From Streptomyces sp. Ru62 (GTDB taxonomy: Bacteria > Actinomycetota > Actinomycetes > Streptomycetales > Streptomycetaceae), in the NCBI RefSeq assembly GCF_002920615.1, contig NZ_PQSU01000018.1:124001-188000 (forward strand): a DNA stretch of 64,000 nucleotides, read 5' to 3'. Made by a program: the position numbers and the translations under genes. The notes beneath the pieces are model-generated. The model was not told where the DNA came from and made no database searches. It was given only the letters and a program-made list of their open reading frames with translations. Of this stretch, positions 1-8,150 are shown one piece after another; the stretch's first letter is position 1, and each line of letters opens with the position of its first letter.

Positions 1-1002
1 GCTCGCGGCGATCACGTTCTCCAGCCATTCCTCGGAGGCGCCCGCCTCCTTGCGCCGCAGCAGCACCGGGAACACCGCGTTCGCCACCGCCTCGCGGTCC
101 ACGGTCTCCATCGCGCGGCCGAACGCGGACGAGATCTGCAGGAGGTTGGCCGTGCGCCGGACGTCCGCCGTCCGGTTGGGGCCGGCGGCGTGGAAGAGCG
201 CCGGGTTGAAGAAGGCGGCGTCGCCCTTCGCCAGCGGGAGCTGCACGTGGTGCGCCGCGAAGTACTCCTGGAACTCCGGGAGCCGCCAGGCCAGGTAGCC
301 CGGCTCGTACAACTGGGAGTACGGCAGGTACAGCGTCGGTCCGGAATCCACCGGCATGGCGCAGTGGGCGACCGCGCCCTGGAGAGTGAGCACGGGGGAG
401 AGGCGGTGCACGTGGGCGGGGTAGGCGGCGGCCACCGCGTTGCTCAGGAAGCCCAGGTGGTAGTCCCGGTGCGCGGTCTGTCCGGCGCCGCCCGGGTTGA
501 CCACGTTGACCTGGGAGGTGACCTGGTAGCCGGGGCCCAGCCAGGCCGTGGCGAGCAGCGCCAGGACGTCGTTGGCGTAGTAGTCGGCGAACGCCTCCGC
601 GTCGTACAGGGCCGTCTTCTCCAGCGCGTTCCACACCCGGTCGTTGGCCCCCGGCGCGGCGAAGTGGTCGCCCGCGGTCGCCCCGGCGGCCCGCTGCCCG
701 TCGATCAGCGCCTCGAACACCGCCGTGACCCGGTCGACGACGTCCGGTTCCGGGAAGGCCCCCCGGACGACGACGATCCCGGGCCCTTCGGCGAGCGCCC
801 GCACCAGCTCGGCCCGCAGCGCGGTCCGGTCGCCGGCCGCCCGCAGCCGCTCACCCTCGTACACGAGGACGTTCTCCACGACGGACGCGGCGTGCGGATA
901 GGCGGCCGGATCCGTGGTGCGCTCGACCAGGGCGCGGAACCCGCCGAGGTCGCAGTCCTGCTCGGACAGCCAGGCACGGCCTGGTACGGCGGCGACGGAC
1001 AT
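1..1002 (-). CDS. Phytanoyl-CoA dioxygenase (PhyH) family protein, C-terminus cut by window edge
   Basis: Predicted Fe(II)/2-oxoglutarate-dependent dioxygenase of the PhyH family. The product starts MSVAAVPGRAWLSEQD and carries the H-x-D metal pair in TAHRDYHLGF, with the distal His in NPALFHAAGPNRT followed by an Arg-rich stretch expected to bind 2-oxoglutarate. The ATG at 1002 is preceded by AGAGGGA. About 334 codons are present and the C-terminus lies outside the window. It is divergent from the LacI-type gene at 1135 and near a sugar-type oxidoreductase, so a role in catabolism of a hydroxylated small molecule is plausible. The substrate cannot be read from sequence. Family confidence is high, function low. 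Confidence 0.85.
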   Translation of the reverse strand, partial: MSVAAVPGRAWLSEQDCDLGGFRALVERTTDPAAYPHAASVVENVLVYEGERLRAAGDRTALRAELVRALAEGPGIVVVRGAFPEPDVVDRVTAVFEALIDGQRAAGATAGDHFAAPGANDRVWNALEKTALYDAEAFADYYANDVLALLATAWLGPGYQVTSQVNVVNPGGAGQTAHRDYHLGFLSNAVAAAYPAHVHRLSPVLTLQGAVAHCAMPVDSGPTLYLPYSQLYEPGYLAWRLPEFQEYFAAHHVQLPLAKGDAAFFNPALFHAAGPNRTADVRRTANLLQISSAFGRAMETVDREAVANAVFPVLLRRKEAGASEEWLENVIAAS

Positions 1003-1014
1003 CGGTGTCCCTCT

Positions 1015-1056
1015 TTCGGTCACGGGAGCGGCGCCTTCGGTCACGGGAAGCGGCGC
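1015..1056. repeat. Two tandem copies of a ~20-bp direct repeat in the PhyH/LacI divergent promoter
   Basis: Two copies, each starting TTCGGTCACGGGA and ending GCGGCGC, lie at 1015-1034 and 1036-1056, about 21 bp (two helical turns) apart. They sit between the PhyH start and the LacI-type promoter region. They could be a duplicated operator or a simple tandem duplication of the leader. Confidence 0.6.
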
Positions 1057-1069
1057 GGCCCTGTCATTC

Positions 1070-1081
1070 TTGTCAGTACAA
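1070..1081. promoter_or_regulatory. Possible regulator half-site pair TTGT-cagt-ACAA
   Basis: A short interrupted palindrome (TTGTCAGTACAA) lies 54 bp before the LacI-type start at 1135, in an AT-richer patch typical of a promoter. It could be an autoregulatory operator. The arms are only 4 bp, so this is weak. Confidence 0.3.
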
Positions 1082-1134
1082 ACCCCTCGAACAACCAGCA
1101 CGCGACCATCAAAAACCCCTCAAGGAGCCGGTCC

Positions 1135-2166
1135 ATGGGCCACCCCTTCCCGATCCGGGAGATCGCACGTCAGGCCGGTCTCAGCGAGGCCACCGTGGAC
1201 CGGGTGCTGAACGGCAGGGGAGGGGTGCGGGAGAGCACCGCGCGGGAGGTGCACCGGGCCATCGCCGACCTCGACCGGCAGCGCACCCAGGTCCGGCTGG
1301 TCGGCCGCACCTTCATGGTCGACATCGTGGCCCAGGCGCCCGAGCGGTTCACCACCGCCGTACGCGCCGCCCTGGAGGCCGAACTGCCCGCCCTGCACCC
1401 GGCCGTCGTGCGCTCCCGCTTCCACTTCCGCGAGACCGGCCCGGTCCGGGAGCTGGTCGGCACGCTCGACCGGATCGCCCGGCGCGGCTCGCAGGGCGTG
1501 ATCCTCAAGGCGCCGGACGTCCCCGAGGTCACCGCGGCCGTCGGCCGGCTGGCCGCCGCCGGCGTCCCGGTCGTCACCCTCGTCACCGACCTGCCCGCGA
1601 GCGGACGCGTCGCCTACGTCGGCATCGACAACCGGGCGGCCGGCGCGACCGCCGCCTACCTGACGGGCCAGTGGCTCGGCGACCGGCCCGGCAACGTCCT
1701 CACCAGCCTCAGCAGCGGCTTCTTCCGCAACGAGGAGGAGCGCGAGATGGGCTTCCGCAGCATCATGCGGGCCCGGCACCCGGAGCGGACGCTGGTGGAG
1801 ATCGCCGAGGGTCACGGCCTGGACGCCACGCAGTACGACCTGGTCCGCGCCGCCCTGGAACGCGACCCGGAGATCCGGGCGGTCTACTCCATCGGCGGCG
1901 GCAACAACGCGACCCTGCGGGCCTTCGCCGACCTCGGCCGCGAGTGCGCCGTGTTCGTCGCGCACGACCTGGACCACGACAACACCCGGCTGCTGCGCGA
2001 GCACCGCCTGTCCGCCGTGCTCCACCACGATCTGCGGCACGACCTGCGCGAGGCCTGCCACGAGGTGATGCGCTTCCACGGTGCGTTGCCGCCGGCCGGG
2101 CCGGTCCTGCCGTCCGCGATCCAGGTGGTCACGCCGTACAACATGCCTACGACCCCGGCAGCGTGA
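1135..2166 (+). CDS. LacI-family transcriptional regulator
   Basis: DNA-binding regulator with an N-terminal LacI helix-turn-helix (residues ~5-50, IREIARQAGLSEATVDRVLN) and a periplasmic-binding-protein-like effector domain (~65-335). The ATG at 1135 follows AAGGAG at a good distance; a longer upstream frame is open but lacks a ribosome site. The product is 343 residues, normal for the family. It is divergent from the PhyH gene and convergent with the Gfo/Idh gene at 2147, overlapping it by 20 bp at the 3' ends. Effector-domain motifs such as FRNEEEREMGF suggest a sugar-like ligand. It probably controls PhyH and itself. The ligand is unknown. Confidence 0.88.
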   Translation: MGHPFPIREIARQAGLSEATVDRVLNGRGGVRESTAREVHRAIADLDRQRTQVRLVGRTFMVDIVAQAPERFTTAVRAALEAELPALHPAVVRSRFHFRETGPVRELVGTLDRIARRGSQGVILKAPDVPEVTAAVGRLAAAGVPVVTLVTDLPASGRVAYVGIDNRAAGATAAYLTGQWLGDRPGNVLTSLSSGFFRNEEEREMGFRSIMRARHPERTLVEIAEGHGLDATQYDLVRAALERDPEIRAVYSIGGGNNATLRAFADLGRECAVFVAHDLDHDNTRLLREHRLSAVLHHDLRHDLREACHEVMRFHGALPPAGPVLPSAIQVVTPYNMPTTPAA

Positions 2167-3307
2167 CCCACGCCCCGCTCGCGGCGGACTCCGCCATCGC
2201 GTCCAGCACGGTGGCGCTGTGCACCGCGTCCGCGAGCGTGGTGCCGTACGGGGTGCCCTCGGCGATGGAGCGGACGAAGCGGTAGGCCTCGATCACCTTC
2301 AGGTCGTCGTAGCCCATCGCGTTGGCCGCGCCCGGCTGGAACGCGGCGAACTCCCCGGCGCCCGGGCCGACGTACACCGTGCTCACCGGCTGGTCCTGGT
2401 ACGTCGTACCCCGGCTCACCTTCAGTTCGTTCATCCGGCGGAAGTCCCAGAACACCGCGCCCCGGGTGCCGTGCACCTCGAAGCCGTAGTTGTTCTGCTC
2501 GCCGACCGAGACCCGGCAGGCCTCCAGGACGCCGCGGGCGCCGGAGGCGAAGCGGAGCAGGCAGCTGACGTAGTCCTCGTTCTCGACCGGGCCCGGCTCG
2601 CCGCCGGCGGCCAGGGCGTGGCCGGCCGTCGCGCCGCTCGGACGGGCGCGTTCCGGGACGAAGACCGCCGTGTCGGCGGTGAGCGCGGCGATGTCGCCGA
2701 GCAGGAAGCGGGCCAGGTCGGCGCCGTGCGAGGCCAGGTCGCCGAGCACCCCGCTGCCCCCGCGCTCGCGCTCGTAACGCCAGGTCAGGGCGCCGTCCGG
2801 ATGGGCCGCGTAGTCGCTGAAGAGGCGGATGCGGACGTGGGTGACCGTGCCGATCCCGCCGGAGGCGATCAGCTCGCGGGCGGCCTCGACGGCGGGCGCG
2901 TTGCGGTAGTTGAAGCCGACCGTGCCCTGCACGCCGGCCTTGGTGACGGCGTCGGCGACCGCGCGGGCGTCCCCGGCGGTCAGGCCCACCGGCTTCTCGA
3001 TCCACAGGTGCTTGCCGGCCTCGGCCATCGCCACGCCGATCTCCCGGTGCAGGAAGTTCGGCGCGGTCACGCTCACCGCCCGGACGCGCGGATCGGCGGC
3101 CACCTCGTGCCAGTCCCGGGTCGCCGAGGCGAACCCGAACCGCTCGGCGGCCTCCTCCGCCCGCCCCGGCACCTCCTCGGCGACCGTGACCAGCCGGGGC
3201 CGCAGTGGCAGCCGGGGGTAGTGGTGCGGGAGACGGGCGTACGCCTGGGTGTGCACCCGGCCCATCCAGCCGAACCCGATGACGGCGACACCGAGCGCGT
3301 CCACCAT
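2147..3307 (-). CDS. Gfo/Idh/MocA family NAD(P)-dependent oxidoreductase
   Basis: Cytosolic dehydrogenase of the Gfo/Idh/MocA family, 386 residues. The Rossmann fingerprint is VAVIGFGWMG (residues ~7-16), the family signature is EKPVG near residue 120, and a C-terminal alpha/beta domain follows with LGDLASHGADLARF, where the His is a usual catalytic residue. The start at 3307 (ATGGTGGAC) is preceded by GAGAGGGG. Members oxidise or reduce sugars, inositols and related polyols. It is divergent from the LacI gene at 3423 across a gap with two operator-like palindromes, so that regulator probably controls it. The substrate is unknown. Confidence 0.88.
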   Translation of the reverse strand: MVDALGVAVIGFGWMGRVHTQAYARLPHHYPRLPLRPRLVTVAEEVPGRAEEAAERFGFASATRDWHEVAADPRVRAVSVTAPNFLHREIGVAMAEAGKHLWIEKPVGLTAGDARAVADAVTKAGVQGTVGFNYRNAPAVEAARELIASGGIGTVTHVRIRLFSDYAAHPDGALTWRYERERGGSGVLGDLASHGADLARFLLGDIAALTADTAVFVPERARPSGATAGHALAAGGEPGPVENEDYVSCLLRFASGARGVLEACRVSVGEQNNYGFEVHGTRGAVFWDFRRMNELKVSRGTTYQDQPVSTVYVGPGAGEFAAFQPGAANAMGYDDLKVIEAYRFVRSIAEGTPYGTTLADAVHSATVLDAMAESAASGAWVTLPGS

Positions 3308-3324
3308 GACAGCCCCTCTCCGTT

Positions 3325-3336
3325 TGGACCGGTCCA
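3325..3336. promoter_or_regulatory. Putative LacI operator 1 (TGGACCGGTCCA)
   Basis: A perfect 12-bp palindrome with the central CG typical of LacI-family operators, 18 bp upstream of the oxidoreductase start. A one-mismatch copy lies at 3407-3418. Confidence 0.6.
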
Positions 3337-3375
3337 TCGTCGGTCCAGGCCACCTTTGTTCGGACATGGGCAGCG

Positions 3376-3391
3376 TGTCAACCCTTTGACA
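3376..3391. promoter_or_regulatory. Inverted repeat TGTCAA-CCCT-TTGACA between divergent genes
   Basis: Six-base arms around a 4-base spacer (TGTCAACCCTTTGACA). Each arm also reads TTGACA, a consensus -35 hexamer, one on each strand, so it may be a shared divergent promoter core. No convincing -10 hexamer is visible at standard spacing. Confidence 0.35.
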
Positions 3392-3406
3392 GCGCGGCAC
3401 GCCGCG

Positions 3407-3418
3407 TGGAACGGTCCA
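3407..3418. promoter_or_regulatory. Putative LacI operator 2 (TGGAACGGTCCA)
   Basis: Matches the palindrome at 3325-3336 in 11 of 12 positions and ends four bases before the regulator's ATG at 3423, a location suited to autorepression. Centre-to-centre distance from the first site is 82 bp. Confidence 0.55.
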
Positions 3419-3422
3419 TCCC

Positions 3423-4430
3423 ATGAGACCGCCGACGATCCGCGACGTGGCCGAACGCGCCGGCGTGTCGAAGTCACTCGTCTCCCTGGTACTGCGCGGC
3501 TCCGGCCCGGTGCGCCCCGAGAAGCGGGAGGCGGTCCTGCGGGCCGTGCGCGAGCTGGGCTACCGGCCGAACGCGGCCGCCCGCAGCCTCAGCGAGCAGC
3601 GCACCCGCACCATCGGTGTCCTCCTGGACGACCTGCGCAACCCCTGGTTCGTGGAACTGCTCGACGGGCTGAACTCCCCGCTGCACGCGGCCGGTCTGCA
3701 CATGGTCCTCGCCGACGCCCGTCTCAACCGCCGGTTGGGCCACGACCTCGCCGAGCCCTTCCTGGACCTGGGCGTCGACGGACTGGTGGTGGTCGGCACG
3801 GTCCCGGACGCAGGCGGCCTCGGCGCGCTCGCGCGGCGGATGCCGGTGGTCGTGGCCGGCGCGCGCGAGGCGCAGCCGCCGGGGGTGGACGTCGTCGCGG
3901 GCGACGACGAGCGGGGCGCCCGGCTCGCCACCGAGCACCTGCTCGGGCTCGGCCACCGCCGGATCGCGCACCTCGCCGGCCACGGCGCCGTGGGCGCGCT
4001 GCGCCGGCGGGGCTTCGAGACGGCGATGCGGGCGCACGGCGCCGAACCGCTCGTCGAACCAGGCGACCTGACCGAGGAGGGCGGCTACCGCGGAACCGTC
4101 CGCCTGCTCAGCCGCCCCGAGCGGCCCACGGCACTCTTCGCCGTCAACGACATGGCCGCGGTGGGCGCGCTGTCGGCGGCCGGTGAGCTGGGGCTGCGGG
4201 TGCCCGGCGACCTGTCGGTGACCGGGTACGACAACACCAGCGTCTCCCGGCTGCGGCACCTGTGGCTGACCACCGTCGACACCGCCCCGCACGAGGTGGG
4301 CCGGCGCGCAGCCCGCTGCCTGCTGGACCGCTTCGAGCGGCCGGACGGCGAGGGGCGGGTGCGGCTGGCCGCGCCGACGCTGGAGATCCGGGGGACGACG
4401 GGTCCGCCGGGGGACGGCCTTGCAGGCTGA
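3423..4430 (+). CDS. LacI-family transcriptional regulator
   Basis: Typical 335-residue LacI regulator. The helix-turn-helix is TIRDVAERAGVSKSLVSLVL (residues ~5-24), the hinge segment GYRPNAAARSLSEQRT is near residue 50, and the effector domain starts IGVLLDDLRNPWF. The C-terminal core holds GYDNTSVSRLRHLWLTTVD, a standard family segment. The gene is divergent from the Gfo/Idh oxidoreductase, and two matching palindromes flank the intergenic region. It is likely a repressor of that gene and of itself. It differs clearly from the LacI regulator at 1135, so two separate signals may act on this short catabolic island. Confidence 0.9.
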   Translation: MRPPTIRDVAERAGVSKSLVSLVLRGSGPVRPEKREAVLRAVRELGYRPNAAARSLSEQRTRTIGVLLDDLRNPWFVELLDGLNSPLHAAGLHMVLADARLNRRLGHDLAEPFLDLGVDGLVVVGTVPDAGGLGALARRMPVVVAGAREAQPPGVDVVAGDDERGARLATEHLLGLGHRRIAHLAGHGAVGALRRRGFETAMRAHGAEPLVEPGDLTEEGGYRGTVRLLSRPERPTALFAVNDMAAVGALSAAGELGLRVPGDLSVTGYDNTSVSRLRHLWLTTVDTAPHEVGRRAARCLLDRFERPDGEGRVRLAAPTLEIRGTTGPPGDGLAG

Positions 4431-4458
4431 CACAGCCGCCGAGGTCTACGCGGCTGCC

Positions 4459-4556
4459 AGCTTGATACGGCGCTCCGGGTTGATGCGGCGCTGCGGCTTG
4501 ATGCGGCCCCAGCTTGATTCCGCCCCCATGTTGATGCGGCTTCACAGGTTGATGGC
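4459..4556. repeat. Degenerate tandem repeat, about six copies of a TTGATGCGGC motif
   Basis: CTTGATACGGC, GTTGATGCGGC, CTTGATGCGGC, CTTGATTCCGC, GTTGATGCGGC and GTTGATGGC occur every 15-20 bp. The last copy lies inside the 3' end of the cupin gene (its A-I-N-L codons and stop), so the array looks like repeated copying of that gene's end. It fills the gap after the LacI gene. Confidence 0.6.
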
Positions 4557-4886
4557 ATAGGCCTTGCGCAGCGTCTCGTGCACGGTCCACGTCGTACGGT
4601 CGCCCGCGCGGAGCACCGCCATGTCGCCGGGACCCACCGTCAGCGTCGGCCCGTCCTCGACCTCGATGGTCGCCGAGCCGCTGATCACCACGAACAGCTC
4701 GTCCGCCTCCGTGTCCGTGACCACGCCCGGTGTGATCTGCCAGATCCCCCGGAGCTGCCGGCCGTCCGCAGACTCCCACACCACCTTCCCGGTCACCTCG
4801 GGGTTCCCGGCCACGATCTGCTCCGGGTCCAGGGGCTCGGGTGGGAGGTCGGCGTCGGGGATGTGGAGCGCGAAGCTGTGCGTCAT
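4542..4886 (-). CDS. Small single-domain cupin protein
   Basis: A 114-residue protein matching a single conserved beta-barrel of the cupin fold. The two core strands are in ITPGVVTDTEADELFVVISG and VGPGDMAVLRAGDRTTWTVH. It resembles the cupin_3 subgroup often annotated as (S)-ureidoglycine-type cupins, but classical motif-1 histidines are largely missing, so metal-dependent catalysis is doubtful. The start at 4886 (MTHSFALHIPDADL) fits the family; the longer upstream frame has no homology signal. It is divergent from the membrane protein at 5018. Function unknown; small-molecule binding or isomerisation is possible. Confidence 0.75.
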   Translation of the reverse strand: MTHSFALHIPDADLPPEPLDPEQIVAGNPEVTGKVVWESADGRQLRGIWQITPGVVTDTEADELFVVISGSATIEVEDGPTLTVGPGDMAVLRAGDRTTWTVHETLRKAYAINL

Positions 4887-5017
4887 GCCACCGACCCTGG
4901 CCGGTACGGCAGCCGCGCCGCCATGGACAGGGTGTGGGGCATCGGGCCTGGTCGGAGGACACTTCGTCGCGGAGCCCACCGCTGGCGGGGGCGCGGGGCG
5001 CGGGTGATCGTGGGGAC

Positions 5018-5533
5018 ATGGCTGACTCCACGGCGGCCGGCCCGGCGCCACCCCGGCAGCACGGCACACGGGAGATCGTCCTGTTCGGCGGGGTGTACGG
5101 CGCCGTCCTCGCCAGCTCGATGGTCGCGGCGCTCACCCAGTACGGGCACACGTCCGCCGGTGTCCGCGGCTACGACGCGGCATGGGTGCTGGTGACCGCG
5201 GGCGCCTCCGCCCTCGCCCACGGCTACGCCCACTACATCGCCGAGCGCACCCCGCACGGCCGGTGGGACGTCCTGCTCGCCATGCGCGACGAGTGGCCGC
5301 TCGTCACGGCCGTGCTGCCCACCGTCTTCCTGCTCGCGGGCGCGTACTGGAAGTGGTGGCCCGCGAAAGGCGTCGAGTACGTGGCGTTCGTCCTCAACAT
5401 CGTGATCCTCTTCGGCATCGGCCTCGTCACCGCCCGCTGGTCGGCGCGCCGCTGGCCGACCGCCGTCCTCATGGGGCTGGGGGACGCGTGCCTGGGGGTC
5501 GTGGTGGTGGTGGCGAACGCGGTCATCAAGTAG
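5018..5533 (+). CDS. Small integral membrane protein of unknown function
   Basis: 171 residues starting MADSTAAGPAPP. Four or five hydrophobic segments follow a short polar N-terminus: about 22-42, 50-68, 92-110, 118-136 and 148-168 (GDACLGVVVVVANAVIK at the C-terminus). The ATG at 5018 follows TGGGGAC. No catalytic or transport signature is visible. It faces the cupin gene on the other side of a ~130-bp gap and ends 36 bp before the TetR gene on the opposite strand. I do not recognise the family. Confidence 0.7.
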   Translation: MADSTAAGPAPPRQHGTREIVLFGGVYGAVLASSMVAALTQYGHTSAGVRGYDAAWVLVTAGASALAHGYAHYIAERTPHGRWDVLLAMRDEWPLVTAVLPTVFLLAGAYWKWWPAKGVEYVAFVLNIVILFGIGLVTARWSARRWPTAVLMGLGDACLGVVVVVANAVIK

Positions 5534-5569
5534 GGGCGGACGGGGGCGGACAGCCCACGGACCGGGCGG

Positions 5570-6148
5570 TCAGCGGCTGGTGCGGACTCCGTCCAGGGCG
5601 ATGGCCAGGACCCGGTCGCGCTGGGCGTCGTCCTCGAACGCCGTCGCCGTGATCCCGGCGACCATCCGCAGCAGATCGCCGAAGTCCATGTCCGCCCGGG
5701 CAGCACCGGCCCGCTGCGCGCGTTCCAGCAGGGGGCCGCCGGCCTCGTACATGGAGTCGCGGCAGGACTGGAAGATGTCCGACTCGCCGTCGAGGGCCTC
5801 GCGCACGGCGCGCTTGGTGACCATGTACCCGGCGAACCGGTTCAGCCAGTTGGTCAGCGCCTCCCACGGTTCCCGGTCCGCGAGCTCGACGGCCGCCCGG
5901 CACAGGGCGTTGACCTCGTCGGCGTAGACGCTCTCGAACAGGTCGCGGCGGGTCGGGAAGTTCCGGTACAGGGTGCCGATGCCGACGCCCGCGCGGCGGG
6001 CGATGTCCTCCAGCGAGGCGTCGGCGCCGTGCTCCGCGAACGCCTCGCGGGCGGCGCCGAGCAGGGCGTCGTAGTTGCGGGCGGCGTCCTTACGGTGCGG
6101 CCGGCGGGCCGCCACGATCTCGCTGACGGGGAACTGCGTGGCCGTCAC
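5570..6148 (-). CDS. TetR/AcrR-family transcriptional repressor
   Basis: 192 residues. The N-terminal TetR helix-turn-helix spans ~25-70 (ALLGAAREAFAEHGADASL, then GVGIGTLYRNFPTRRDLFE), and a C-terminal ligand domain follows. GTG at 6148 is chosen because GGGAGG lies just upstream; an ATG 14 codons earlier would run into the operator region. It is divergent from an MFS drug exporter at 6393, and two near-identical palindromes lie directly upstream of its start. This is the standard arrangement of a ligand-released repressor controlling itself and an efflux pump. Confidence 0.9.
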   Translation of the reverse strand: MTATQFPVSEIVAARRPHRKDAARNYDALLGAAREAFAEHGADASLEDIARRAGVGIGTLYRNFPTRRDLFESVYADEVNALCRAAVELADREPWEALTNWLNRFAGYMVTKRAVREALDGESDIFQSCRDSMYEAGGPLLERAQRAGAARADMDFGDLLRMVAGITATAFEDDAQRDRVLAIALDGVRTSR

Positions 6149-6180
6149 TGCTGCCTCCCGGGAGGGAATCGACTGGAACC

Positions 6181-6194
6181 GGAGGTGCACCTCC
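6181..6194. promoter_or_regulatory. Putative TetR operator 1 (GGAGGTGCACCTCC)
   Basis: A perfect 14-bp palindrome 33 bp upstream of the TetR start. It shares its GGAGG/CCTCC arms with the second site at 6201-6218; the centres are 22 bp apart, about two helical turns. Confidence 0.7.
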
Positions 6195-6200
6195 GCTACA

Positions 6201-6218
6201 GTGGAGGCGTACCTCCAC
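6201..6218. promoter_or_regulatory. Putative TetR operator 2 (GTGGAGGCGTACCTCCAC)
   Basis: Seven-base arms around CGTA. On the minus strand it fills the 17-bp spacer between a possible -35 (TTAAAG) and -10 (TGTAGC) for the tetR gene, so binding here would block RNA polymerase. The arms repeat those at 6181-6194. Confidence 0.7.
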
Positions 6219-6392
6219 TTTAACAGTGCGGGGTCGGCTCCGCCGTGGCCGGACGTGGCCCGCGGGGCCGGCTCCGGGCATTACCCGTGGCGCGGCCCGT
6301 ACGACCGCGCCCCTCGGTACCCGGCTCACCCGGTACCGACCCTCCACGTCCCTGTTCTCCCTCCGCGTCCCTGATTTCGGAGAGGCTTCTTC

Positions 6393-7823
6393 ATGCCCCG
6401 CGCGTCCACTCGCCTCACCTTCACGGTCCTCGCGACCGGTGCCGGCGTGTTCTCCATGCTCCAGTCGCTCATCGCGCCGGCCCTGCCGACCGTCCAACAC
6501 GCCCTGCACACCTCGCAGTCCACCGCGACCTGGGTGATGACGGCCTATCTGCTGTCCGCCTCGGTCTTCACCCCGATCCTCGGCCGGGTCGGCGACCTCG
6601 TCGGCAAGAAGCGGACCCTCGTCGCCGTCCTGCTGGCCGTCCTCGCGGGCTGTCTCGTCGCCGCGCTGGCCCCGACCATCGGCGTGCTCATCCTCGCCCG
6701 GGTCGTCCAGGGCGTCGGCGGTGCCCTGTTCCCGCTGTCCTTCGGCATCATCCGGGACGAGTTCGCCCCCGGCGAGGTCAGCGGCAGCATCAGCAACCTC
6801 TCCGCCGTGATCGCCGCGGGCGGCGGGGTCGGCATCGTGGCCGCCGGTCCGATCGTGTCCGCGCTCGACTACCGCTGGCTGTTCTGGATCCCGGTGGCGG
6901 TCGTCGCCGCGACGGTCCTCATCGCGCTGCGCTACGTCCCCGAGTCGCCCAAGCGGGCGGAGGGGAAGGTCAGTTGGAGCGGGGCCGTGCTGCTCTCCGG
7001 CTGGCTGGTGGCCCTGCTGCTGCCCTTGAGCCAGGCCGGCCGGTGGGGCTGGGGCTCGGCGAAGGTGCTCGGTCTGTTCGCCGCCGCCGTCGTGCTGTTC
7101 GGCGTGTGGCTGGCGACCGAGGCCCGCTCGCGCAGCCCGCTCATCGATCTGCGGGTGCTGCGGCTGCCCGCGGTGTGGACGACCAACACGGCCGCGCTGC
7201 TGTTCGGTGCCGGCATGTACTCCATCTGGTCCTTCCTGCCGGGCTTCGTCCAGACGCCGTCCGCGGCCGGTTACGGCTTCGGCGCCAGCGTCACCGCGTC
7301 CGGTCTGCTCATGCTGCCGATGCTGGTCGCGATGTTCCTCTCCGGCGTCCTGTCGGGCCGTCTGGAGCCCCGCGTCGGCGCCAAGGCGCTGCTCACCGCC
7401 GGTGCCGCGCTCGGCGCGCTGGCCTGCGGCTTCCTCACCCTGTGGCATGACGAGCAGTGGCAGGTGGCCGTCGTCTCGGGCCTGTTCGGCCTCGGCATCG
7501 GACTCGCCTTCGCCTCGATGGCCAACCTCATCGTGGGCAGCGTGCCGGCGGAGCAGACCGGCGCCGCGACCGGCATGAACGCCAACATTCGCACCATCGG
7601 CGGCTCGATCGGCGCCGCGCTCACCAGCGTCCTGGTCACCGGCCGGCTCCAGCCCTCGGGCCTGCCGTACGCCTCCGGCTACACCCACGGCTGGGCCCTG
7701 CTCGCCGTCCTCTGCCTGGCCGCGACCGGCGCCGCCCTCCTCGTCCCGGTCCGCCGCGCCGGCCGCCCGGCCGCCCCGGACGCCGTACCGGGCCCGACAC
7801 GGGCACCCGCTCAGGTGCGGTAG
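6393..7823 (+). CDS. MFS transporter, DHA2-type (14 TM) drug efflux pump
   Basis: 476-residue proton-driven exporter in the cytoplasmic membrane. The N-terminal half contains the MFS loop GRVGDLVGKKRT (motif A, residues ~67-78) and RVVQGVGGALFPLSFG (motif B, ~108-123). About 14 hydrophobic segments are visible, fitting the EmrB/QacA group. The start at 6393 is set by GGAGAGG seven bases upstream. Divergent TetR and twin operators imply derepression by the exported compound. The 5' leader is long, ~170 bp from the operators. The substrate cannot be inferred; antibiotics or dyes are typical of the family. Confidence 0.9.
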   Translation: MPRASTRLTFTVLATGAGVFSMLQSLIAPALPTVQHALHTSQSTATWVMTAYLLSASVFTPILGRVGDLVGKKRTLVAVLLAVLAGCLVAALAPTIGVLILARVVQGVGGALFPLSFGIIRDEFAPGEVSGSISNLSAVIAAGGGVGIVAAGPIVSALDYRWLFWIPVAVVAATVLIALRYVPESPKRAEGKVSWSGAVLLSGWLVALLLPLSQAGRWGWGSAKVLGLFAAAVVLFGVWLATEARSRSPLIDLRVLRLPAVWTTNTAALLFGAGMYSIWSFLPGFVQTPSAAGYGFGASVTASGLLMLPMLVAMFLSGVLSGRLEPRVGAKALLTAGAALGALACGFLTLWHDEQWQVAVVSGLFGLGIGLAFASMANLIVGSVPAEQTGAATGMNANIRTIGGSIGAALTSVLVTGRLQPSGLPYASGYTHGWALLAVLCLAATGAALLVPVRRAGRPAAPDAVPGPTRAPAQVR

Positions 7824-7868
7824 GGTTGACCTGCGTGATCACGCGGAACGCTCCGCGTGAGACCGCGG

Positions 7869-7942
<74 letters not shown>

Positions 7943-7970
7943 CGGGAGCATCGCTCCGAATCCGCAGATC

Positions 7971-8004
7971 AGGGCCCTTTCTCACCATGGTGAGGAAGGG
8001 CCCT
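7971..8004 (+). terminator. Hairpin terminator downstream of tRNA-Pro
   Basis: Nearly perfect 34-nt hairpin: AGGGCCCTT, then CTCACCA/TGGTGAG, closed by AAGGGCCCT, with one internal mismatch. It begins 28 nt after the tRNA. No long U-tract follows, as is common in Streptomyces terminators. Confidence 0.75.
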
Positions 8005-8150
8005 CGGTCGTTTCATGGAGTTCGAAACCTCGAAACCCTTCATCCACGCCGGCGATCGGTCGGGGTGGGCGTCCGCGCACGCCGAGATTCAAACAACCGT
8101 ATTGCACGAGCGTCTTGTGCGGGCGGATGGATCGCGGCTGCGGTGAACCC

